Assembly: GCA_050946935.1 (NCBI GenBank)
Contig: JBMNVR010000018.1
Span: forward strand, 1 to 41,614
DNA length: 41,614 nucleotides
Direction: 5' to 3'
Source of the DNA: UQRS01 sp050946935
GTDB lineage: Bacteria > Bacillota > Clostridia > Oscillospirales > Acutalibacteraceae
Shown here: positions 9,801 through 16,627 of the stretch, piece by piece
Numbering within the stretch: position 1 is the first letter of the stretch
Layout of the letters: each line of letters begins with the position of its first letter
Translations under genes and position numbers: made by a program
Notes under the pieces: model-generated
Told to the model about the DNA's origin: nothing
The model's database searches: none
Seen by the model: the letters and a program-made list of their open reading frames with translations, nothing else

Positions 9801-12800
9801 AATGCCTATCCCTATGCCGACCCGCAGTTGGCGGAGGACGGCAGCCTGTTCGTGTACCTGTCGGACGCCGACAGCAAAAACGTGGAGGACACGGTCGCCA
9901 GTTGGGCTATCCGTTCCGGCAGCAGCTATGTGAATAAAGGCGCTATCACAGACGAAGAGGGCTTCGGCGACAGCAGCCTGAATTTCGCGGGAAACCAGCA
10001 GTTCGGCGCCGCCGTATGGGTGCGGCAGACCAGCAGCCTGAATAAGGACGCCGGAGACGCGCTGACCAGCGCGGAGCAGGCGCTGATGGCCAACAGCACG
10101 GAAATCATGGTCAGCCGCATTGCCGACGGCCAGTGGATCACCGAACGCCTGACCAACAACGCGTCGCCGGATATGGCTCCTGTGGTGGCGGTCAGCGGCG
10201 AGCGCATCTTTGTGGCCTGGCGCAGCGTCTATATCGCCGACGACTCCAACGTCACCGATTTCACCGGTTCGGACACCATTTTGTACACCGTGTTTGACGG
10301 TGAGAACTGGAGCAAACCGGACACCCTGTACAACGGCACCTCCGGCAGCGTCATGGGCCTGGAAGCGGCCATGCTGGAGGACGGCACAGCGGCCATTACC
10401 TATACGCTGGACAAAGGCAGCGCGGATGAGGCTGCGGGGCTGCGCACCGACAGCAGCATGCAGCACACCACTGAGGACTACGAGATTGTGTACGCAGTGG
10501 TGGGCACCGACGGCCAGGTGCGCAAAAACCAGCAGATCACCAGCGACAGCGAGCTGGACGAAAACCCGCAGATCACCACGGCCAAGATCGGCGGCCAGGA
10601 GTACTACATCCTGGCCTGGTACAACGTATCCATCACCGGATCCGAGGCGGAGGGCAGCCTGGAAACGGTCAGTGATATCCGGCTGGCGGCCATTGACAAC
10701 ATGGGCAACATCTGTACCTCCGAGTGTGGCCTTGTGAACAGCCTGACCAATGCCGCCGGCGGGCAGAATGCGGGGGTGGATTCCAGCTTCCGCTTTGTCC
10801 GTTCAGCGGACAGAGACATCAACAACCTCTCCCTGATCTGGGCTTCCACAGCCGGCGATCAGGAAGAAGGCGCCGAAAACGCCGCCGATTCCGGTGTCCT
10901 GCGGGCGATCCGCTTTGTACAGGACGGCTCCCGGGTATACGCCAGCGCGGTGATCGACGTGGCGGAGATGCCCGATAGCGCTCGGATCGACCATTTTGAC
11001 GCTTACACCACTGACAATGATATTGTCAAGGCGGTTATTCTGGGGACCAAACCTACCGGAAAAACCGTACAGACCAACGAGACCACAATGAAACCGACCG
11101 GTAAACTGGATGAAAACGGCGACATCGAATATGCTAAAGTCCCGCTCGAGATCCCCGAGACGGTCAGCGGCCTGTATACCGCCACCGAAACCTATCAGAA
11201 CGCTTTCTCTGTCCCGACGGTGGACGCCGACCTGAAGAACATGGTCAAGGGGCTTTCCCTGCCGGTCAAGTTCACCGTGCAGAACGACGGTATCCAGATC
11301 ATCGACCAGATCCAGGTTACGCTGGATGGGAAAACCACCACCTTTGGGAGCGATGTGATCCAACTCCAGCCGGGTCAGCAGGTACAGATCACAGTGGACT
11401 ACCAGGTGCCCGACGATACCGTAAAGGATCCTGCTTACACTATTCAGGTACATTACACCAACGGCAAGACAGTGCAGGTTCAAGATACCCTGCATTTGGC
11501 TATCCCGGATGTGGGCGTGTCCAATGTGACCGTCACCAAGGAAGCGGATGGGCAGCGCGAATTTACCGTGACCCTTTATAACGGCTCCGAGGTGGAGCTG
11601 GCGGGTATCAGCAGGAACGTCAAGCTGGGCCTGTATGCCGACGGCGATTATCAGGAGTCCCTGCTGGGTGTGGTGACTTTGAGCAGCGATACCGACCTAC
11701 GGGCGGTGGACGAAGGCTCTTATGTACACAAGTTTACCTTTAATATCAAGGATTACATTGCGGAATCGGATTACGACGAGATTCCCGCCTCGGGCATCCC
11801 GGTGTATATCCGGGCATGGATCGTGGACGGCGATAAGGAAGTGGCCGAGTACGATACCGTTAACAACACGAACCTGCAGCAATTCTACAGTCTGCAGAAG
11901 GACAACGAGGGTGAGACTTTCAAGGTCAGCGTGGATTTGACCAACGCCGATACCACCAAAGCTGAAATCACCCTGCAGAACCTGACCATGCAGACGATGT
12001 CCAACGGCAACGCCGTAGTCAACCTGCTGGACAGCCAGGGCAGCGTCATCGAAACAAAATATCTGGCTACCGACGCTGAAGGGCTGCTGGAATTCGGTCC
12101 GGAGGGCATCCAGACGGCTTCTGTTACCTTCAGCAGGCTGGGAGATTCGGTAGAGGTTGTCCAGTTCACCGCGTCGGCCGAGACCATGGACGGCCGTCTG
12201 ACCGATTTGAAGGCCAGCGGGATCGGCTTCGCTTTTGATCCCAGCCAGGCGGAGTACAGCGTGCAGGCCGAAAACAAAACGTCGACCACCATCACGGCCG
12301 TTGCCAAGAGCAGCGACGCCGAAGTCAAAATCTGGAATGGGCAAAGGCTTTTGGCGCAGGGCACAGGCTCGGCTTCCTTCACACCGCAGCTACAATACAC
12401 CTCCGTCAACGGCGAGGATGTTGCCGGAGCCAGCAACCGGTTCACCGTCGAGGTGCTGCCGTCCGGCGAGGGAGCATCGCCCGTTAGCTATACCCTGCAG
12501 ATTCAAAACAACCAGCGTACTTCCGGCACCGTGGTGATCGCGCCGCCCGCGGCCGATTACAACGGCTGGATAAACGGGGAAAGCGCCGGGAAGACGCTGC
12601 AAGCAACCATTTCCGCCGTGGAACTGGAGGGATTCCAATTCGAGAAGCTGGAATACTCCCTAGACGGCGGCCAAACCTGGCAGGAAACAGACAAGAATTC
12701 TGTCGTTGTGAATTTGTCGGGCGACAAGGTCTACGACATCCGGGCGAGAGCAGTGGACTGCTCCGGTGCGAAGATCGAAGCCAACCCGGCGATTGTCCGG

Positions 12801-14882
12801 GTGGACCGCACAGCGCCCACCCTGAATTGTGAGCTGACGCTGGAAAAAACCGACATACCGCTTGAAAATGAAAACATCTTCCGGCTGTTGCTGCGGGCCT
12901 TCGGCATCGCTTCCAACAAACAGGTAAAGATCACGGCGGAAGCCTCAGATACAACCAGCGGCTTGGAACGGGTCATCGCTTCCACGGCCGACGGGAATTC
13001 CTATGAGCTGACCGCCAACGGCGACGGCACCTACTCTGGCATAATCACCAAAGCCTATGAGGGCGTGATTACAGTGGTGGCTGCCGACAAAGCCGGCAAC
13101 CGCAGTACCCCGGCTTACAGCGGCAACGTCATCGTTGACGATCAGCTGCCCTCGCCGGAGATGCAGCTGGATTACAGCGACGCAACGGCGGATTCGGTCC
13201 GGCTGTCCGGTTCCGTGGAGTTCAAGAAGGACGACTATTTCGGCGAGGTCAAGCTGATGGTCAAAAAGGCGGATTCCCAGGACTGGAAGGTGGTCAAAAC
13301 CTACCGGGACGCCGAGGACGCCAAAACCATCGACGAGGTCATCGACGGGCTGGACGCAGCCACGCAGTACGATTTCCAGTTGGCGGCCGGCAACGTCATG
13401 GGCGACAGCAGCATTATCAAGAGCATCCAGGCAACCACCCGCTTTGCTGCGCCTAAGCCGCCGGAACTGGAGTCCAGAACCTCCCGGGAAATCACCTTGA
13501 AGGCCGTGGAAGGGGCGCAGTATCGCCGCCTGATCGACGCGGAGAACGACGAGTGGACGGCTTGGCAGAACTCCCCCCAGTTTGCGGGTCTGATCCCCAA
13601 CGTCGCCTATATCTTTGAAATGCGGATCGCCGCTTCCGACGGCATTCCCGAGAGCTTTGCCAGTCGTGCGGAGCTGGAGACCCTTCCCTTCAACGCCATA
13701 CTCTTTGACAAGAACACCGACGACGCGGTGGCGGATCTGCCCGAGATGCAGAACGTCGGCTACATGGAGCAGGCTCAGGAGCCGGAAACGGAGCCCAGCC
13801 GTCCGGGCTATGCCTTCACCGGCTGGTACACCGATAAGGATTGCGAGGAAGCGGACCAGTTTGATTTCTCCACCGGCGTGACGACATTTCTGCACCTGTA
13901 CGCGGGATGGTCGGAGAACGTCATAACAGCGGACGATTACACAATTACCGGTGAAATGACCGGGGAATGGTATACCGGCGACGTGGTGATTCGTCCCGCA
14001 GGCGACTACGAGGTCATCTGGAATGGAGAAGAATGGGATACTTCCTACACCATCCAAGAGGGTAAGGGCCAGCATGTGACCTTTAAGCTCGGAAAGATAG
14101 TGGATGGAAAGCTGGTAGAAACCACCTTCCTGCATGAGTCTCTGATGCTGTCGGTGGACACCTCCGACCCGACCGGCCAGATCACCATCGGTAAAAACAG
14201 CTGGACCAAATTCCTAAACACCATTACCTTCGGCCTGTTCTTTAACGAAACGGTGGATGTGGACATCACGGCTGCCGATGGCATGAGCGGCGTCCGGTCC
14301 GTTGAATATGTAAAGGCCAGCGCTCCGCTGACCGAGGCGGAATTGGACGAAGCGGAATGGATCGAAGGAGTCTCCTTCGCGGTAGAACCGGACGACACCT
14401 TTGTGGTGTATGCCCGTATCACGGATAACATCGGCCGTGTCATCCTCATCAGCAGCGACGGCATTGTGGCCGATACCAGCAAGCCAGTGATTAGAGTCAC
14501 CTATGGTTATGAAGGCGAGTGGACGACGGCTTCTGGCGATGCCATCGAAGTGGAGATAAGCGATTCCCTGTCCGGCATCGACTCCATCACCTATACGGTG
14601 GACGGCAGGGAGTATACCACCCAGCAGACCGCGTTCCACATTGCCGATCTGCCGGACGGCGACTATGATGTGGTGGTGACCGTCACCGACAAGGCCGGCA
14701 ACACGGCAACCGAGACGGTCCACGTCAAGAAGGGCACGCCTCCGGATATCGGCGGGGCACCAGATCCGGTGCCCGAAACCGGCGACGCAGGAAATCTCCC
14801 GTTGTGGGTGACATTGCTGCTCGTATCCGGCGCAGGTGTAATAATCATGGCGCATAGAAGGAAGAACAAACAGGCCGGATAA
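3888..14882 (+). CDS. Giant secreted multidomain surface protein with LPXTG-like anchor
   Basis: The protein has 3664 residues. ATG 3888 has AAGGGAGG seven bases upstream. A signal peptide (about 1-30, KLLIRLLAFVLVLIITVG) precedes a helical segment (about 35-150) and a Calx-beta-like domain (about 188-306). Many Ig-like beta-sandwiches follow, including a BIG2-like unit (about 730-840). Residues about 1580-1900 are rich in glycine and aromatics, of unknown fold. Residues about 1970-2370 contain repeated 'value-visible-in-data' strands such as NWSKPDTLYNG, suggesting a beta-propeller. Then come a CARDB-like domain (about 2535-2670), a cadherin-like sandwich (about 2770-2875), further Ig/FN3 modules and an InlB B-type repeat (about 3269-3342, PGYAFTGWYTD). 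The C-terminus has VPETG (3628-3632), a hydrophobic helix and RRKNK, a sortase sorting signal. No sortase is in the window. It probably acts in adhesion or substrate binding at the cell wall. Control by the neighbouring two-component system is inferred from the promoter repeats. Confidence 0.9.
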   Translation: MTCKPKLLIRLLAFVLVLIITVGQPMSALGTAPSNGATTAFSQELTDYLTALYGEEGARLVLESLYEMGLIDRYGNFLTYSVVLDGRELSRAELEALLADPNTDLTRECTVDGQTITLQDVKTMLDIEKELERIRATYYDPDVEMTDEHKATLQSLIDQLQANGINLQLEDSEAKDDAAIDKGYKSQLARITIGTTDVSVEQGQNVTVTFNLSKALPYAVSFDYRTVDGAARAGVHYTAKTGTVAFEAGATEKSVTIQTTVRDSSGTDYTNDRWGGDRAFFIQYSNPKNILFEGDKAAASTMVRVQGNYDYAGSVAKLLTHSFMTQTTAYNVNGIPNPDIEILPEAGVPWSRYPLVDGGPGGAGTEEGETANYKTLYSSLYLEPTNYMKDLVREDLVSGIRWMVSHVDHAATIGWDGKMTIAMPGTKSNRVTNNILMSKDGPFEGYNAADSFAAAWGTLEYDLTNTTKKANFLANGSSMSFSYTREKAGHLYAPQSHIQLFFVDKTAPQGRDIQVSAGPAPDGAFGPGEKVPFVVTYSEPVSPAEARLTLNSGETLSPVESGGTYSRQLTFVYEVKAADTDTIAAQQATGAKDMAGKAMSAYSESVSASLNGLEKTQAFQSITLDKTSYYPGQETGILTVALDKSTSLWLEQGLDENRVVKSVKASIDGGKTFINLALTDEGTALQGEIPLEQYTDGQDHELRVELYLNKNNTGKPEEFSCVFGKYVDYVIHPVIFAAEKDIAIAYPDRWPSGKENLVYLTASTSTSLTYTYNGDATYPNFAWSSSDESVAQIDAKTGKIQPISVGKVTFRLTALNGGADKAQNVFVESVKITVNPGGEPSLVIPEDMNTVLVTKGNSAVIRWSTNVTYKNNTDYKPARDTDFTVKLYEGELSANETASAVPLKTYTVTSPANAEPSVSSFTVPAEDILEISKGNLPSYTVRLEVKHPENDTILSACAYILVRSQAAVVRLEPLNNQYLLDSSGQIALHWNMTYFDSLNEGEFEFKVSRNDQEIASTVVTFEDGAFTSRAVTDNGGGSYSGICVVPLADVNDGTLSDVYTVNIKAKNQTDSTWSYDSFAFYVYNADALQIMVDGKKTDKLLLSNIQGISGMSSDDILALERNITLRKAISINYGEYAWQQVTDKISWAVENSDTASVNYAQGGRYDNIENYSYTTYRPSEEFILSGRSDGTTTVKVTHAATGMIDTLEVEVETLKDKLYIFQASPKTVTDVTYTTKNEKGETVEKTVQTNADGALAVYEANGIIGSVRMKSTYQNKVYMGTITNSSLQSGEVDVTDVGLYPINNLKLRQPAEVAFFLKKPDGTPYTGAITYRGGVYKNNQYCDASTTDMDGTTVQVGSDGKLAISMDVTTFWVEGSEAAETELYATDKLDFMFEVLFEGDAYYPLLLKQSGNLGTDDLVKSADMVVNLDAADGKEPFIARQVYRDNYIGAKEIDVRKYNKKVGPNTNYPDNVLDTMVLWWGMEDEDLGAASLKLTDEYGVIPTGQTYQTFKYPFSTITVTQNTQVLNESTIWMEQKYSRGITMRLNKDENTLYKTFSAPFRVINMLGTKRVDDNDSGTVSIITSIKDSMTVDGGSMSLGDSFIGAGLGLLESTGFSTSLFTMQIAATQDPTVYNVLIKAGYSKMGGGTTGLYMDTDRQEKFKTTPSFDDKQAMLKGEYLQNQKDELLEKANQSKFGNHQLYYELSGYYEGQVVYDYEENCWKSIVHTGGFTAGGGFGYQWNFNSWVGPVPVTAELGLGAAVAVDFAVKAQYEEQTYNGEVLEWAEDVDDEYVNDYLTTLRIYAYLNAFGGIGFDYSVIAFKFGVFGQIALDSRNTWLNREYLADESERKLNGQQLTLEGRVGIRFYARFLFISYDKILTSYTYTKSWVFNNWDKIYDYWKQTTGGPVTANTMSLAIDAYIAAHPMISEISDVPRLEDRDYLSKFNRVWNSGSGIQPFSLDANNGAPKELQTNAYPYADPQLAEDGSLFVYLSDADSKNVEDTVASWAIRSGSSYVNKGAITDEEGFGDSSLNFAGNQQFGAAVWVRQTSSLNKDAGDALTSAEQALMANSTEIMVSRIADGQWITERLTNNASPDMAPVVAVSGERIFVAWRSVYIADDSNVTDFTGSDTILYTVFDGENWSKPDTLYNGTSGSVMGLEAAMLEDGTAAITYTLDKGSADEAAGLRTDSSMQHTTEDYEIVYAVVGTDGQVRKNQQITSDSELDENPQITTAKIGGQEYYILAWYNVSITGSEAEGSLETVSDIRLAAIDNMGNICTSECGLVNSLTNAAGGQNAGVDSSFRFVRSADRDINNLSLIWASTAGDQEEGAENAADSGVLRAIRFVQDGSRVYASAVIDVAEMPDSARIDHFDAYTTDNDIVKAVILGTKPTGKTVQTNETTMKPTGKLDENGDIEYAKVPLEIPETVSGLYTATETYQNAFSVPTVDADLKNMVKGLSLPVKFTVQNDGIQIIDQIQVTLDGKTTTFGSDVIQLQPGQQVQITVDYQVPDDTVKDPAYTIQVHYTNGKTVQVQDTLHLAIPDVGVSNVTVTKEADGQREFTVTLYNGSEVELAGISRNVKLGLYADGDYQESLLGVVTLSSDTDLRAVDEGSYVHKFTFNIKDYIAESDYDEIPASGIPVYIRAWIVDGDKEVAEYDTVNNTNLQQFYSLQKDNEGETFKVSVDLTNADTTKAEITLQNLTMQTMSNGNAVVNLLDSQGSVIETKYLATDAEGLLEFGPEGIQTASVTFSRLGDSVEVVQFTASAETMDGRLTDLKASGIGFAFDPSQAEYSVQAENKTSTTITAVAKSSDAEVKIWNGQRLLAQGTGSASFTPQLQYTSVNGEDVAGASNRFTVEVLPSGEGASPVSYTLQIQNNQRTSGTVVIAPPAADYNGWINGESAGKTLQATISAVELEGFQFEKLEYSLDGGQTWQETDKNSVVVNLSGDKVYDIRARAVDCSGAKIEANPAIVRVDRTAPTLNCELTLEKTDIPLENENIFRLLLRAFGIASNKQVKITAEASDTTSGLERVIASTADGNSYELTANGDGTYSGIITKAYEGVITVVAADKAGNRSTPAYSGNVIVDDQLPSPEMQLDYSDATADSVRLSGSVEFKKDDYFGEVKLMVKKADSQDWKVVKTYRDAEDAKTIDEVIDGLDAATQYDFQLAAGNVMGDSSIIKSIQATTRFAAPKPPELESRTSREITLKAVEGAQYRRLIDAENDEWTAWQNSPQFAGLIPNVAYIFEMRIAASDGIPESFASRAELETLPFNAILFDKNTDDAVADLPEMQNVGYMEQAQEPETEPSRPGYAFTGWYTDKDCEEADQFDFSTGVTTFLHLYAGWSENVITADDYTITGEMTGEWYTGDVVIRPAGDYEVIWNGEEWDTSYTIQEGKGQHVTFKLGKIVDGKLVETTFLHESLMLSVDTSDPTGQITIGKNSWTKFLNTITFGLFFNETVDVDITAADGMSGVRSVEYVKASAPLTEAELDEAEWIEGVSFAVEPDDTFVVYARITDNIGRVILISSDGIVADTSKPVIRVTYGYEGEWTTASGDAIEVEISDSLSGIDSITYTVDGREYTTQQTAFHIADLPDGDYDVVVTVTDKAGNTATETVHVKKGTPPDIGGAPDPVPETGDAGNLPLWVTLLLVSGAGVIIMAHRRKNKQAG

Positions 14883-14910
14883 GCCGGAAAAATCGCATAT
14901 TTAGAAAAGC

Positions 14911-14942
14911 AGTGCGGTGCTGGATATCCAGCACCGCACTGT
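14911..14942 (+). terminator. Terminator of the giant surface protein gene
   Basis: A perfect 14-bp stem (14911-14924 with 14929-14942) has an ATAT loop and lies 28 bp after the stop codon. The following sequence is only moderately T-rich. The remaining stretch up to 15077 shows nothing else recognisable. Confidence 0.8.
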
Positions 14943-15077
14943 TCCTATTCGATTCTTTGATGATTTCTCCCCCAACGACACGAGACAATAAATCAAGGGA
15001 TGTTTTTACTGTTTGAAACAAACAGGACGTCCGCATAGCCGGCTTTGATTTCAGAATATCTGCCTCAATACCGCCTT

Positions 15078-16190
15078 TCAGTCCGTCTGCTTTCTGTTTT
15101 TCAGATACTTGCCGATCGCGGCCGAGGCGACCACGCCGCCGAGCAGAGCAACCACCAGAATAATGTAATCGTACACGGCGAGGCCCTCCCCGCCCAGCAG
15201 AACAGAGGCCAGATACAGTCCGGCCACCAGGATACCGGTCACAGCCGCAGCGCTGGCATAGAGGCGGCCGACCACCATGGTCAGCACCACACAAACCGCC
15301 AGCACACCCGCGATCAAGAGGATGTCGACCTCTCCCCCCGTGACAGCAGAGACGATCAGGCTGGCCGCCGCATATACCACACCGGTACCGAGCAGAATGG
15401 CAGGACGCAGCCTCTCGACCGCGAAATAAGCAAGCAACGCGCCGGCCGTGATCACGCCGATCAGCAGCCAGTTAGCCTGCGCCAGCCCGGTGACCGAAAA
15501 AACCACGTCGCCATCGGCATTCTCCACCTGGGTCGAGCTGAAAAGGAAGAGGGCATCAATCGCAGCCGCGATCAGCAGGAAGAACGCACCGAAGGAGCGT
15601 TTGGCCATCCCGGCGTCCCCCCGCAGAGGAGCCAGTCCCTCTTTTCGAAAATCGAGCGCACTGCCCAGCGCAACCGCTGCCGCGACGGTGATGATGGTCT
15701 CCGGCACCATGTAGACGGCGTTGTACCCGAGAGAGTAAAGCAAGCCGTCGGTATCGGGGATCGACACGCCGGCCCAGACGGTGCAGCCTGAAATCACATG
15801 GCAGATATACCGCAGCGCACCTACAACCAACGTGCCTAAAGCCAGCGCGGTGCTCTGCTTTTTCACCCGATTGCGGAAAATGCCGCCCAGCCCCATCACC
15901 GTAAAGGCGACGATATAGTCGAGCATGATAATAGCAAAGGCGGCCGCGCCCGAAGTCGCGTAGCTCAGGCTGCTCATACCCAGCACCAGCATCAGCAGAC
16001 TGGCGGTAAAGCCGGTAAACAGCCCCCAGGCCGTGCCGTAGCGGTAAGCGATCAGGATCACCGGCAGCATGCTTGCTGCCGTGACCGACCCACCATAAGG
16101 CATGTCAACAATCTTGACCAGACTGAGCACCGCGGCAAAGGCGATCATGATCGCGCTTTCGGTCAGACGGATGGACGAATTCTTTTTCAT
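15078..16190 (-). CDS. thiT: ThiT-like thiamine ECF transporter S component with extra C-terminal membrane domain
   Basis: This 370-residue integral membrane protein carries ThiT in its first 190 or so residues. Diagnostic parts are RLTESAIMIAFAAVLSLVKI, MPYGGSVTAASMLPVILIAY, YATSGAAA and CHVISGCTVW followed by YSLGYNAVYMVPE; these cover the thiamine-pocket His, Trp, Tyr and Asn of characterised ThiT. ThiT is the substrate-binding S component of the energy-coupling-factor importer for thiamine, sharing an EcfAA'T module encoded elsewhere. ThiT is normally about 180-200 residues; here about 160 more residues follow, with four or five predicted helices, which is unusual. I chose ATG 16190, with an AGGAAAGGAAG-like site just upstream; longer in-frame extensions run through the riboswitch leader. 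A TPP riboswitch and terminator precede it, supporting thiamine as substrate. Confidence 0.92.
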   Translation of the reverse strand: MKKNSSIRLTESAIMIAFAAVLSLVKIVDMPYGGSVTAASMLPVILIAYRYGTAWGLFTGFTASLLMLVLGMSSLSYATSGAAAFAIIMLDYIVAFTVMGLGGIFRNRVKKQSTALALGTLVVGALRYICHVISGCTVWAGVSIPDTDGLLYSLGYNAVYMVPETIITVAAAVALGSALDFRKEGLAPLRGDAGMAKRSFGAFFLLIAAAIDALFLFSSTQVENADGDVVFSVTGLAQANWLLIGVITAGALLAYFAVERLRPAILLGTGVVYAAASLIVSAVTGGEVDILLIAGVLAVCVVLTMVVGRLYASAAAVTGILVAGLYLASVLLGGEGLAVYDYIILVVALLGGVVASAAIGKYLKNRKQTD

Positions 16191-16333
16191 ATAAGTCTTC
16201 CTTTCCTTTTGGGGAAACGGTACATCCGAGCCATTCCGAAAAATTATCGCCCGGCGCACCTCCCCATACTTTACACAGCCGTCCGGAAAAGGGCCCCCTT
16301 CCGCTTTTTTCTGCGGCACCGGGGCAAAAAGAA

Positions 16334-16373
16334 ACAAGCTCCTTTTCGTCACAAACGACGGAAAGGAGCTTGT
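16334..16373 (-). terminator. Riboswitch-controlled intrinsic terminator upstream of thiT
   Basis: The stem pairs 16334-16350 with 16357-16373 (16 of 17 positions complementary). On the minus strand it is followed by a T-rich tract (16333 down to 16325). It lies between the TPP aptamer and the thiT start, in the position expected of the expression platform: TPP binding would favour termination. Confidence 0.85.
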
Positions 16374-16437
16374 CGTGTACAAAAAGCAGCCTCCTGCGAT
16401 CCCTTGAAAAGGAGAGCGCGGTAAGCTGATCTTCAAA

Positions 16438-16529
16438 CAATTCCTCCGCCGGTATTATCCGGATCAGGTAGAGGGTTTCGGGTAAAACGACCCGCTCTCA
16501 GCCGACCTTTGCGGTCAGCACCCCTTTGC
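16438..16529 (-). promoter_or_regulatory. TPP riboswitch (THI element)
   Basis: The minus strand reads the classic conserved blocks in order: GGGGTGCTGACC, GGCTGAGAGCGGG, an ACCC block, ACCTGATCCGGATAATACC and GGCGGAGGA. These form the pyrimidine- and pyrophosphate-sensing arms of the thiamine pyrophosphate aptamer. It controls thiT through the terminator at 16334-16373. Confidence 0.97.
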
Positions 16530-16561
16530 TTGAGCCTTGTGTTTTCTGCTGTGTTTTTCTG

Positions 16562-16589
16562 AAAAGCGCGGCAGAACCTCCGCGCTTTT
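16562..16589 (-). terminator. Hairpin separating the P-type ATPase gene from the thiT leader
   Basis: A perfect 10-bp stem (16562-16571 with 16580-16589) ends in TTTT on the minus strand. It lies 38 bp after the ATPase stop and overlaps the expected start of the thiT transcript, just beyond the -10 box. Confidence 0.65.
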
Positions 16590-16591
16590 AC

Positions 16592-16620
16592 AGTATACGC
16601 CTCTTTCCCCCTCCTGTCAA
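16592..16620 (-). promoter_or_regulatory. Consensus promoter of the thiT riboswitch transcript
   Basis: On the minus strand TTGACA (16615-16620) and TATACT (16592-16597) are exactly 17 bp apart. It starts the transcript that carries the TPP aptamer, and it lies immediately downstream of the ATPase stop codon. Confidence 0.85.
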
Positions 16621-16627
16621 CAAAAAA

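Noticed and set aside
8964..10466. Open minus-strand frame of 500 codons inside the giant gene
   Set aside because: Same reason: antisense of a GC-biased gene, no recognisable motif.
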